Of a stretch of 64,000 bases of DNA, positions 11,972 to 22,850 are shown one piece after another. The translations under genes were made by a program, and so were the position numbers. Origin of the DNA: Hermatobates lingyangjiaoensis. Its lineage: Eukaryota; Arthropoda; Insecta; Hemiptera; Hermatobatidae. The stretch spans positions 992,001 to 1,056,000 of the forward strand of contig JAPFBL010000068.1 in assembly GCA_026182355.1 (NCBI GenBank), read 5' to 3'. Below the pieces are notes generated by a model. The model was not told the origin of the DNA. It saw only the letters and a program-made list of their open reading frames with translations, and ran no database searches. Numbering within the stretch: the stretch's first letter is position 1; each line of letters begins with the position of its first letter.

Positions 11972-13180
11972 GAATCAGTGATCGAGAAGTGATATCAATA
12001 TTAATAACTTCATATTGAAAAATGTTTTATCAGTTTCAGTATATTATTAATAATATAAATTATCTGGAAGCATTTCAAGAAAAAAACTAAACTATGATTG
12101 TGTTCTCAATAATCGGATAAGATGAAAAAGTTAAGTGGTTGAGTTTGGGATGAAGGAAGGCTGAAGGGCTCGTTAGAAGCTGGGATGACTGCAGGACTCG
12201 TCCAATCACTGCCCTGAGCAATTACAAAAATCACCTTTCCACTCATTTGTAGCAATGAGGAAACAATTACAGCACTCTTGTTAGTGTACCACTCCTAGCA
12301 TACGGCCATTAGATATGTCTATAAAGAAAATCATTCGGTATAGTTATTTGTTTTCAAGGAATCCAGTTAACTGGTTTCAATACAATTTGGTTTTATTTAC
12401 CAAATCATTGTTTTCTCAGTTTGCGTACATCTATTCACTGTTGCACTGTTGAATATGTACTCAAAAGATTTCTTCATAGGTATACTATCTAGCACCTCCC
12501 ATTGGAAAGCTCAATAAACTTTTTATTATCAACGCTAACTTCTTTAATGTCCAGGTTCTTAAACAAGAATCCTCAGACGACAGTCGACTAATTTTGAGAG
12601 CTTCTAGGGAAGTCCATATTTCATTACAAGGCTAATACAGATCCTAGTTCATTTCACAAAAAAGAAAAGCACATCTTTTTACTTCCTTATTTGCACTTGT
12701 GTTCCTTATACTAGAAACACTAACCAAGAAATACCTTTAGAGCTGTTATCAGTGATGTATAACGAGAGCCAATTCTAGTCTCTCGTATACAATTTACCAC
12801 ACAAGTCAGTCTTTCTGGTGCTCTTAGAGCTGAATGTCTGCCTCAGCAAGTCATTATACTAGTTCTTCTTTACTTCTTATTATCAATTTTTAACTGGTTT
12901 TTAATTAAATGCTTTTTTAATATGTTTCCAAAAAATTTTTTTTTCTTTTATTATAATTGTTACTAGCTATTTTATTCACCATCTTGAAATAAGATCTCAA
13001 TCCTCATATACTCTTATTCAACTAAAAACAAACTTTCCTCTAAATATTGACAGTCATATGTAGTTTAATGTGTTTTATTTGTATGTATATATTCAGGGTG
13101 ATAATATTTAGAGTATTATAATATACATGTACATACATACACATATAATCAAACACTTATACAGCAATTTCTTTTTCAGA
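11972..13180. other. AT-rich DNA, nothing recognised
   Basis: No coding or repeat signal beyond simple sequence (T/A runs near 12930-12950). Confidence 0.55.
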
Positions 13181-13181
13181 G

Positions 13182-13424
13182 TATATATATATATATAAAA
13201 AGATTTCACATAAACATGTGAAATAACAATCAATGATCAAACCACAATAATAAATGGGAAAACAAGACTAAGATCTTTCAACCGTAACAAGCGGTCTTCG
13301 TCAGAGTCAAAAACCCAACTGAGTTTTACAGTTGGGTTTTTGACTCTGACGAAGACCACTTGTTACGGTTGGAAGATCTTAGTCTTGTTTTCCCATTTCT
13401 TATTGTGGTTTGATCATTGATATA
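13182..13424. mobile_element. PLE family A terminal repeats, head-to-head inverted dimer
   Basis: A (TA)n tract (13182-13196) is followed by the inward tail AAAAGATTTCACATAAACA, left arm 13231-13320, a 9-nt spacer and right arm 13330-13419. Hairpins lie at 13275-13304 (minus) and 13346-13375 (plus). The plus one reads CTGACGA, A, GACCA..CGGTT, GGAAGATCTTAGTC, so one base of the GAA core is changed in this arm. A short TATATATA ends the right side. The arms differ at only a few positions. Confidence 0.8.
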
Positions 13425-16400
13425 TATAGGAATATATGCAACATATTGCACCCTACTGCTACTAACTGTAAAAGAAAATGAATAAATGATAAGTGCTTTT
13501 GAATTTTACATCAAAAAACTCCTCTAACTAGCGTTCTATTAAAACTTGGCAACAGTTGTAACCATTTAAAATATGATTCTTTTCTTTTAAAATCTGTAAA
13601 ATAATTTCTTTGATTGTCAAGTCAGATGTGTTCGTTGTAACACTTCTGCATGAATAAACAAATAAGGAAAATTACCACTAATACTAGTTAAAGAGATTGG
13701 AAATGTCCTAACGCTTACAAGTGTCACCTGATTTCTAAGAACTACGTTCTTAAACTCTTTAAAAATGATGTAACTCTCGAAAACTCTAAGATAATATCCA
13801 ATTTGTTTATTCCTTTTAGTTCATTTTTTTTTACTGCAATGTCACGTAAATTTATTGTAGCACTTGAGCATATATATAATTTAAAAACAGCTTCACTGGA
13901 CTATGAATACTATTAACATGAAGAAAACATCACAAAAGGTTACAGACAGGACTCACTACGATATTTTGATATATAAATGACAGATCACTTGGTGTCAACA
14001 TTTGAAAAAAGAGTGGCTTGCAGTGAATTAACCTGCTGGGGTTCCACTTTAGCATTTCAGAGTGATTTTAGGAATCCATGATAACAGTGGCAGAAGGCAG
14101 AATATTTCTTACAGAATTTAGTAAAATTAATTACCTTTCCAAGTCATTTATACTTCTGATAATTTTCGATTCTTAATAAACTCTTTTATAATAGTAATAC
14201 AGATTTCTGAATACATAGTTATTAATAATAATATTCATCATCCGTTTTCAGAATCGCATATATTTTTCTTATTTATAAGAGTTGTATTTATTTTCGAAAA
14301 AGGGAACAATATATCATTTTTTTCCCATAAAACAGTTTAACAGAATATTAATATAGTGCCTTGTGATTGTCCTATTTTTGGCAACAAACACAAGTGGAAT
14401 AAGTTAAAAATTCGCACGGTTCACTCAGATCAATATTTATATTGAGAATTTTGATAATGTTTATTAAAAGACATCAAACATTTGTTTTATACATATTGAT
14501 AATATATTTAGTATTATAATCATTATTGTCATAAAACGTGACCAGTTTTAATTGAAAACAAAAGGAAATCTCATTTCGAATGGCAATATATGTGAAATAG
14601 TTTCTGTGATTCTCTTAAACAAACTTACTCTTCTACTCATAAACTAATGACTGGGCACATTAAAGCACACTATTGTCTCAGGCTTAGAGTAAGTAAGTGA
14701 TGGTCATCTGTCTTAATAAATTTTGTTTTCTTGATAATTAATTAACTAAATTATTGAAATAATTAATTAATTGAATGAATGCCACTCATGCATAGTTATT
14801 ATCGAGAAATAGTACATAAAAATGTCTAAACACTATTCTCCTTAAATTGTAGTTACTAATTTATATAAGATAGCAATAGAGGAGAGTTTTGTATCGAATG
14901 ATGTCCCTATATAAAAGTTGTAAATTCTCTTTATGAAACAGTATATAAACAGTATGAACACTATTATGCTGAAATTATTGTATTTAGTTAATGGTTATAC
15001 ACGAGGAAATTGAAATTTAATTTATGATTTGAATATGTAAAAGAGGAAGTGTTTTGGGCGAAGACGACTGGAGGGTGGGAGGGTGACTATAAGGACAGTG
15101 CACAAATCATGGCAAGGGTTGCTCTATTTTGGGCATCTAGTGGCAGTTAATCTGTCCGGAAGCCATTTATAGTGGACGCAGAGAGGACGATCATTTAAAG
15201 GGTTGCTTTTGGAAGGGAATCTCAAATTGGTGAGGGCTCAACATCGTCTTGAACCCCCAAACCCTTATCTAGTCGAATATCCATTACAACTTCTAATACT
15301 AGTCTATCCCTAAACCAGTCAAAGAAGAGAAAGGAAAAAAAACCCTAACCTTTTGAACAAAAACAAGACTTTTTTTGCAGTTTAACTTTGGAAGGTATCA
15401 AATTACAAGCTGTAAAGGTAGCCTTCACAATTATCTTCTTCAGTATACAGCAGTTATCTGTTGACACAAAACAAGGGTATTCATTGGAAAGATCCGGCAA
15501 GTTTTGCCTGCCTTATCTCAAATTGGAATGCTGTCTGTTTGCCTTGACATCTGTGAAAGCAGCTCATTTGCATCCACTAAGTGATTTTCAGATCACACCT
15601 TTCCGTACTTGACTTACACTGATATTTTCCTTTCACATGACCATCTTCAACAACTGATAACTCTATCACAAAACAATTCAATTTAATCTTAGTGAATTTC
15701 CTTTTCTTTCCCAACGTTTTCGATTCCGAATGATTGAAAAGTTAGTATATTCTTTTACACTCTGATAGCTAGTCATTATCAAGTTCTTAGTCATGCAGTG
15801 ATGTTAGTGAAATCATAAAAATAGGGGGAGCAATAGCCCAATTACAACGGCAGAGGTCCAATTATGTTGGTCAGGTATTACCACAAAAAAGAACTTGAAA
15901 TATTAGTTTATATGATTCTAAATGTCAATGTATAAAAACCCCTTACTGGCATCACTTCACCAGGCTGGTTCATGTCCAAATTGGTTTAATTAATTACGCA
16001 CGCATTAAAGATATCTATTCTGAAGATTATTAGATGATATACTATATAAAAGTTAAAAAGATTAAAATTAAAAAAAATATTTGAAAATAATTGTGATTAT
16101 TTTTATCTGAAAAAAACATATGACTCATATGAAATCAAAATGTTAATCCTCGTTGCAGCAAAATATTTAATTTAAGTAGAAATTTCAACTATTTTATAAT
16201 GGTATAAACAGATAATCAGAAATCTGTCTTCGCTTAGTTCATCACCTCCAATAAATGACTAATAATGTTAAATAGGACGAAAAAATAAGAAGAGAAACTA
16301 TAATATTTCCGTTATCATTGTATGTCCAAAGAAGAAAAAAGGGTTTTTGGTTATTTATAATCATAGCCCTGCTACTTGAGCACGCATATATATTTCTAAT

Positions 16401-17048
16401 ATATGCATAATTTTGTGACTTTTTGTAATATTTTGTAATGCTTCTCTAATATTTATTAATTTATACATAAAACCTACAGTAATTAGTTATATTATATTCA
16501 ATTATTTCTATAATACAATGATATAAAAGAAAATCAATGAAATGATTTTTTCATTCATATCAAGTAATTTCTTTTTCCACTTTGGTTTCTGGTGAGGAGT
16601 AAAGATTAAGAAATGGAGTCTGGGCAGTTCAGGAAATCTATAATAGCATAGTATTCTGCAATGGGAACAACAGGTAAGCTATGCATGGCTAGGCTATTCA
16701 GGGGCTAGACTGGACCAGAACAGCAAAGCGCCAAAACCCTTTACATTGCTCCAGGGAATTCTAAAATTAATACAAGAACAACAATCTACATTAAACAACA
16801 TGGACTATTATAATTAATTACCCATATGTGCTTTATGCTAGAATCAAGGAATATAATGTAATATTACTTTCACAATTGTAGTAGATCATATATTTTTAGT
16901 TTATTTTATCCTTTATTACTTGATTATTTCCCACACTATTTATAAAATATTTGCCAAATGATCATTACCTTCAATAATAATAAAATAGTTCAAATAAGAC
17001 AATGTTCAAATAAAAGAAGATTAATAAAAAACAACTACGATTGTATAT
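13425..17048. other. AT-rich intergenic DNA, no gene supported
   Basis: No recognisable coding or repeat structure. Two less AT-rich patches, about 15045-15290 and 16610-16760, look unlike the background. A 74-codon frame (15388-15612) shows no family motif. Confidence 0.5.
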
Positions 17049-17390
17049 CTATATATATATAGCTCAATACAGACAAAGAAACATAGAGAAATCAAAAGAA
17101 CACATCCACAGTCTCCAATTTTCGGTCAGAACCGTCTTCAGGAGAGATAAGAGAGGGAAACCAAGCGCACTGGTTCAGAGACGGTAGGAGACCCAACTGT
17201 CAGAGTGTTGGTCTCCAACCGTCTCTGAACCAGTGCGCTTGGTTTCCCTCTCTTATCTCTCCTGAAGACGGTTCGAACCGGAAATTGGAGACTGTGGGTG
17301 TGTTCTTTTGATTTCTCTATGTTTCTTTGTCTGTATTGAGCTGTATTTGTCCGTTTTGGATCGTGTTTCCAACGAAAGAGTATATATATT
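17049..17390. mobile_element. PLE family C terminal repeats, head-to-head inverted dimer
   Basis: Left arm 17061-17197 and right arm 17207-17342, with the family C tail (TGTCCGTTTTGGATCGTG, CCAACGAAAGAG) continuing right to a TA-rich edge near 17390. Hairpins: minus 17119-17142, plus 17261-17286 (CTGAAGA, stem CGGTT/AACCG, GAAATT). The flanking GAACCAGTGCGCTTGG and GTCTCCAACCGTC segments are the same as those downstream of the GIY-YIG end at 34.6 kb. This identifies the unit as the end of that PLE, though no coding sequence is attached here. Confidence 0.8.
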
Positions 17391-17869
17391 TATATATACT
17401 AGACTACCAGTGACACTTTATGTCACTCAGAAATTATAGCAATAGGTATTGAAATTAATTCACTGAATATGATTGACAGAAATAATTGTAATTGCAGTTT
17501 CTTATTCTTAAGGCACGGAAACAGATTCTTATATGGCCCAAGCTATTGATATAGTATTTTTAACATGATTAAATATATACACACAGCAAGTACATTTAGC
17601 AAACTAAAGTCATTTATTTTATCATATAAATAAATAAAACATCAATTCAAGTTATATACATAATGAAATATATTTAAAACAAACAAAAGTAGTAAATTGA
17701 AAAATTAAATTTCTTTAGCCAACGAAAAAAAACATATAAGAAAGGAATGTGTCTTCATAATATTACAATAGAATATTCGTATTTTATCTGACAGTTGTGC
17801 CAAAGTTTGTTTCAAAAAAATTATTCATTTTTAACCTCTGATGTAGTAGTTTATTACATATTTGTTACA
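17391..17869. other. AT-rich DNA, nothing recognised
   Basis: A small hairpin GTGACACTTTATGTCAC lies near 17410. Otherwise no signal. Confidence 0.5.
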
Positions 17870-18192
17870 TTTATTTATAACACATTTTCACTACTCTCAT
17901 CGGTGAGCACGCAAGCGAGTGGGCAACCCTGGCTCCATGCCTTTAGTTTATTACCAGTGTTTATATTATGCAAATATTAAATAATTTTTTTTGTTAAATT
18001 TATATATAATACATTTGCACTACTGTCATCGGCCGGCACGCAAGACGCTTGCTACTCTAGTTCTAATTTTGGGAATACAGTGATGATTTTCTTTGATTTA
18101 ACATTATTCAGGTAATAAATAATACATATTTAATTTCAGGTCTCTACCTCCATGTGAAATAGGTGAACAAACAAAGAAACAAACAAACTCAC
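17870..18192. repeat. Dispersed repeat X, copy 1 (internally duplicated)
   Basis: Shares its full layout with 19760-20050. There are two tandem versions of a segment with CACTACTGTCATCGG, a GAGCACGCAAGC-like word and TGGTTCCA, then TTATTCAGGTAATAAATAA, TTTCAGGT and a terminal AACAAACAAACTCAC. The internal units are at about 17880-17985 and 18005-18110. The AACAAACAAAC end recalls 3' tails of RTE-like LINEs or their SINEs, but no coding part is present and I cannot name the family. The Tigger MITE lies a few bases downstream. Confidence 0.6.
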
Positions 18193-18206
18193 GAATTATA
18201 TATATA

Positions 18207-18724
18207 CAGTCATACCCCGCTTAACGCGACCCCGTTATGCGCGGTTTCACTATAACGCGAAATTGGGAATTCCCCATCTTTCGACTTTGTTCTATGGGGG
18301 ATTCCCTTGTTTGTGTTGATTTGTTCCGTGATGCAATGCCGGATCTAGGTTTTATCTCTAGGGGGAATACAAAATGCACTTTCAAAAATTTATTCAGGTT
18401 TGGACATATTGCAGAGTATAGTCAATAATGATGACCGTGCCTTGACCGTGTGTCAAATCATTAAAAACGGTGTTGGGTGTTATGAACGTATTTTACAAGA
18501 ACGTAAAGAAAACGCTACCAAAAAGACAATAGATGTATTTTTCCGTAAAAAATAAGAGTATGTATTGCATAAAGTGTTCTTAGAATTAAAGTGATTAATT
18601 AAAATATTTGTATTTTTTTGTATTAAATTTTGGCTATGTTTAATCATAAACCTTGATACACGCGAATTTCAGTTAACGCGATTTTTTTCGGAACGTATCC
18701 CTCGCGTAAAGTGGGGTATGACTG
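18207..18724. mobile_element. Tigger/pogo-type MITE with TA target duplication
   Basis: A 518-bp element with terminal inverted repeats CAGTCATACCCCGCTTAACG (left) and, read inward from the right, CAGTCATACCCCACTTTACG. A second inner GCGAAATT/CGCGAATTTC pair follows. It is flanked by TA on both sides (18205-18206 and 18725-18726), the target duplication of Tc1/mariner/pogo elements. The right half retains the tail of a transposase gene. The DNA-binding and DDE regions are absent, so this is an internally deleted, non-autonomous copy of a Tigger element. Confidence 0.9.
18388..18555 (+). pseudogene. Tigger transposase C-terminal remnant
   Basis: One plus-strand frame runs to a stop at 18553-18555 and reads CQIIKNGVGCYERILQ followed by KKTIDVFFRKK. 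A conserved Cys-Tyr-Glu stretch and a closing TIDxFF motif near the stop are typical of Tigger/pogo transposase tails. No start and no DDE catalytic residues remain, so it cannot encode an active enzyme. It sits wholly inside the MITE and reads in the same direction as its left-to-right orientation. Confidence 0.75.
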
Positions 18725-18734
18725 TATACATTTA

Positions 18735-18910
18735 TGCATTTAAAAACTTTATGTCTGATTCCACTTGATTTAACTTCGTCGAATATTTTTCCAAATTTCG
18801 AAATTTTTTCTTCATTTCTGGGTTCAACTTAAAAATTAAACCACCATATTTGTTTAAATTCTTATTTGGCATATTTCGGTGTTACATCCACCAACTTCAG
18901 CAAAACAAGA
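18735..18910 (+). repeat. Dispersed repeat B, plus copy
   Basis: Aligns with the reverse complement of about 29010-29175. Shared landmarks in order: TTTAAAAA, a GTCTGATTCCACTT-like word, GAATATTTTTC, TTCGAA or TTCGGAA, TTCTTCA, GGGTT, ACCACCATA or ATCACCATA, and GGCATAT or GACATAT. The first 30 bp also resemble the ends of the element at 2419-2626. No coding sequence is recognised. Confidence 0.5.
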
Positions 18911-19759
18911 AATAAAATAAAATCAAATACAATTTTTCCTGCTTTTCATTTCTGTCTTTTCCGGCCTGTTTATTATTAAGGGTTAAGAATTGCTCGTTCC
19001 AAAGCCATTTAAATTGAATTGAATAGATAGTATATCATGAACTCTGGGAAACACCTTGTCAATAAACTCAAATACGCAATATATTCATATACGAAAATGA
19101 AATTAAAATCAACTAGCATACCTACTTGTTACACCTGTATATTTTCAAAATAAACATGCTGTGTAGTTAGTCAAACACGGCTCAAAACTTCATCTTTGAA
19201 TATTCAATCGATTCAAAGCTTAGATTTTAAGTTGGACATACTCAAATCTAATGTAAAAAGTTTCAGCTTGCTCTATGTCTCATGGAGACGGAGTTTACTT
19301 GTGACAAAATTTCGGAGCCACTATCCGTTTCCATTCAAACGATTGCAATGTCTCGTCAGCGTCTGTTTTACAATGACGGTTACTAAGTCGGAAGGGGAAA
19401 CTATCTACCATAGGAATTGAAGTGAATGAGACCAAGTTTTTCTCACATGGTCAACTGTAGTTTGTTTGCCCAAGAGTCAGAGGTTCCAACTCTTTTTCTT
19501 CCATGAACCTTCAGGATAGATAGCTAATGTGGTGTATACAGAAGCATTTGCTTAACATTATACTAACAATGATATTTTCTGCTATTATATAATTTCCAAT
19601 GGTATTTTGGAATACCATGATCATCTCCGATTTTTCAAAAAAGTAAAAATAATTTCTGTAAATTATATCATTATATGTTTGTTTCAGTTTCAACTATTCT
19701 TTTTTTAATCTTTGAGTAATTATAACATAACCTTACAATTTTGATTATTTAATTTATAT
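18911..19759. other. AT-rich DNA, nothing recognised
   Basis: A 74-codon plus-strand frame (19196-19420) has no family resemblance. No repeats seen. Confidence 0.5.
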
Positions 19760-20050
19760 TTATCATATATATTTTGTACTACTGTCAGCGGCGAGCATGC
19801 AAGCCACTGGGCTACTCTGGTTCCATACCTTTCTTTATTATCAATGTTTGTATTTTGCAAATATTAAATATATAATACATTTGCACTACTATCATCGACG
19901 AGCACGCAAGCCACTGGCTACCCTGGATCCAAGTTTTGGAAGTAAATAATAATTTTCTTTTATTTAACATTATTCAGGTAATAAATAATATATATTGTAA
20001 TTTCAGGTATCAATCTCCACGAAAATTGGTGAACAAACAAACAAACTCAC
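19760..20050. repeat. Dispersed repeat X, copy 2 (internally duplicated)
   Basis: Second copy of the repeat at 17870-18192, same strand, about 1.9 kb downstream, with the same internal tandem unit (near 19777 and 19885) and the same AACAAACAAACTCAC end at 20050. The two copies differ by substitutions and small indels, so they look like separate insertions or an old duplication. Confidence 0.6.
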
Positions 20051-22611
20051 ATATATTTACATATCCTTGTTTAAAAATCACAGCAAGGAATTCATAAGTG
20101 GGACCAAGATCTATTGACGAAAATGACTGAATTGTCATACTCACACTTAACCACTGTCTCTCACTGACATGAGGATACTAGTTCTTTTAGTCACTAGATA
20201 TGTAAATGTTATTTAATTTTTGTCTGCTTTCTAATGTAACTGACAGGGAATGATGTGAGTTTGATTTCACAAAAACCTCAACAGTCAAAAATCAAGAAAT
20301 ACTGAACTTTATTCGTGCATACCTTTTTGTTCTTCATTCGGTACATTATATACTATTTCATACATTTATTACATAAGCGTTCAAATTTTTAAGGCATTTA
20401 ATATTAATGTTAAATAGAAATTAAGGGAACAAGTTATTCATTAATACTTCAAAATAAGATTAACACAACTGTAAATATACAGGCAAGTCAAGTTCACAAT
20501 ACACAACAACACACATTTTTTATAAGTTGTTTTGACTATACTAAATATAAAAATTAACGTTTGAATGTGAATGAAGATTTAAAAAAAATTAAAAAGATAT
20601 GTATTCAATAACTAATTATTCAAAATAAACACATGAACCTGTTTGCATTTAATGTACAAGGGTACGGTAAATGCATCAATTGATAGTTAGTTGTACATTG
20701 GGTTTTGTAACGCTGGGACTGGTTTTTTCTTTCAGGAAATGAAAATTGCATCCCATGTCGTCTTTAGGAGGGGAATCGTAAAACATCCCCACACTAATTA
20801 GATTTGGTTTAGTTAGATTTATAGCGTGCTACGCAAAGTAAAACGAGCAACAAGGCTATTCCATTAATGAACGAATGGCTGATTACAAAGGGACTGCACA
20901 CAGTTCTCTGCTTGTAAAAGCATAAAAAAAAAGTGACTGAGATGTCAGGCTGGAATGAAAACTTCACAGCCTAAATGCTATGATTCCTATTTGGTATTCA
21001 GAACAAGGAATGGTTAAGTTTTCTGGCCGTTTAACATGGCAGTTTTCTGACCTAGGAAAGCACACCCGCATCACATATACTCGTAGCTCATGCATAGATG
21101 GCATTATTGCATTATAGCAACATCATCTCACACTTCAATTTTCAATTGAATTAAAAAATTGCAGCTTCATATTCTTAGCGACGTTTTAATTAGACCTATT
21201 TATCAAAAAAAGCATAACATTATATGATTTCTTTCAAATACACTAGAAATAATATAGAGTTTTCAGCCAACCGTATTAAAATGGTTAATTAATTAATAAC
21301 CAAGAAAAATTAAGATTTCTTCAGGGTACATTATGTTAACACTGACATATCAAATAAATTGGGAATACTAACCAATTGAGATTGATTCATCTAATTTTCA
21401 AAAAAAAAAATTAAAATAAATAGTTTTGAAATATAAAAATATTACAAAATCAAAGTTAATTATTTATATCAATACAATTATTATGAAAATAATAGTCTAA
21501 TTAGGTAATATTAATATTTAAATTAAAGTAAATCTTGTCAAAAAAAGTATAATAACTGTACACACTTCTTGGAAACTTAACTATTTTATCTGCTGTTTTC
21601 AAAATTTATATTTTTATTTTCACTGCTATAAGGAAAAATATCATTTATTAGCTAACAAAAAAATCAGATGAAAACAATAAAGAAAGTTGTTATTTATCAC
21701 TTCTAATCATTGTTTTCACCTCCGTTTTCGGCTAACTATAATGGATTATTCTTCCCATGTAGCCTTGAAACTGACAATACAATCTTAGGGAACGCTGGAT
21801 TAAAGGTTAAATAGAAACTCAGGTTTCCGTTTAGAAAACAACATAACCCTAAAGAAGTTCAACAACAGTAGTTTCTTACTGTTTATACTTTCAGTGGTCC
21901 AAAATACGATATACATGTATAAAACATGCTTCTTGAAATAATTTTATCTCAAGTTAGGTAATGTACAGTTAGGTAAATATAGCTGTTAATATTCTCTATA
22001 GTCCCCCGAACCCCTGCCAGCCCTACCAACACTCCCTCACACCCTCAGCCCTTCGTAGGTAACAGTTGCAACCTCTCAATAGCGCAGGTAATTATAAACC
22101 TATGTTACTTATAAATTGGTTCATGTTCCAGCATGTGGTCATGCTTTATTAAGATTCGAGATTAATTACGTCAATTTTCTTACTCATTTCTTATTAAAAA
22201 CTTCATTAGAGCAATTCAACATCCACATATTGCTTTCAATTTCAAATAATTCACTCTGATGTTTTTAGAGCTCACAGATACGTAGATTTTTTTTAGATTT
22301 AAATTTGAAGAAGAACACTAAGTGTAAGACAAGGGTAGTCAAGAAGCTATTAGAGAAATTGCATAGCTTCTTGTGTATACTGGTTCTCATGTGAAGAGTG
22401 TGAACTAGGTTTATATAGACTGGGAATAGGGAATGGTCCTGCGACCTGGGTCAAACAGCACAACTACTCTATCACAAAAAAAGGAGAAAAGTGATCCTTA
22501 TTGTAATATGTTAATGTCAATAATGATTTAATTTTCATGATGAAAACAAAATCAGCAGGTTCATCAAATAAAGAGAAGAATCCTCTTCATTTCTTAATAA
22601 ATGAGGGAAGT
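20051..22611. other. AT-rich intergenic DNA, no gene supported
   Basis: Less AT-rich patches near 20700-20800 and 20930-21120 are unexplained. No coding motif, RNA gene or repeat copy was recognised. Confidence 0.5.
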
Positions 22612-22850
22612 AGTGTTTTACATTTCCCCATGTGAGTCAATACCACACTATAATATATTGCACAAGTAATGAAATAATTTCATTAATCAAAGGTTATCTC
22701 TTTTCTAAATACATGCATACTGTTAGAACTATAGTGGTTATGAAAGTTACAGCTAGGAATATAAACCACCTTGGCTTGCACACTGCTGGTGGGTTTGCTC
22801 AACCAGTTTCAGACTTAGTCATCATCAACAAAGTAAACCATTCTTCAAGG
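22612..22850 (-). repeat. Decayed PLE-like terminal fragment related to family G
   Basis: The left end has the inverted family G outer segment (GTGAGTCAATACCACAC...TTGCACAAGTAATG). At 22786-22850 the minus strand reads TTGATGA, T, stem GACTAA..GTC, then TGAAACTGG, the same order as the PLE hairpins but with a short stem. An open frame spans this interval but has no protein-family features. Low to moderate support. Confidence 0.35.

Noticed and set aside
17261..17286. The family C plus-strand hairpin reads as a perfect textbook hammerhead core (CTGAAGA, CGGTT/AACCG, GAAA) without the extra nucleotide.
   Set aside because: Other family C copies have AACC followed by GAAAATTA. Here two A-to-G changes create the apparent fit, and the base at the cleavage position becomes G, which hammerheads do not tolerate. 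I treat it as coincidence.
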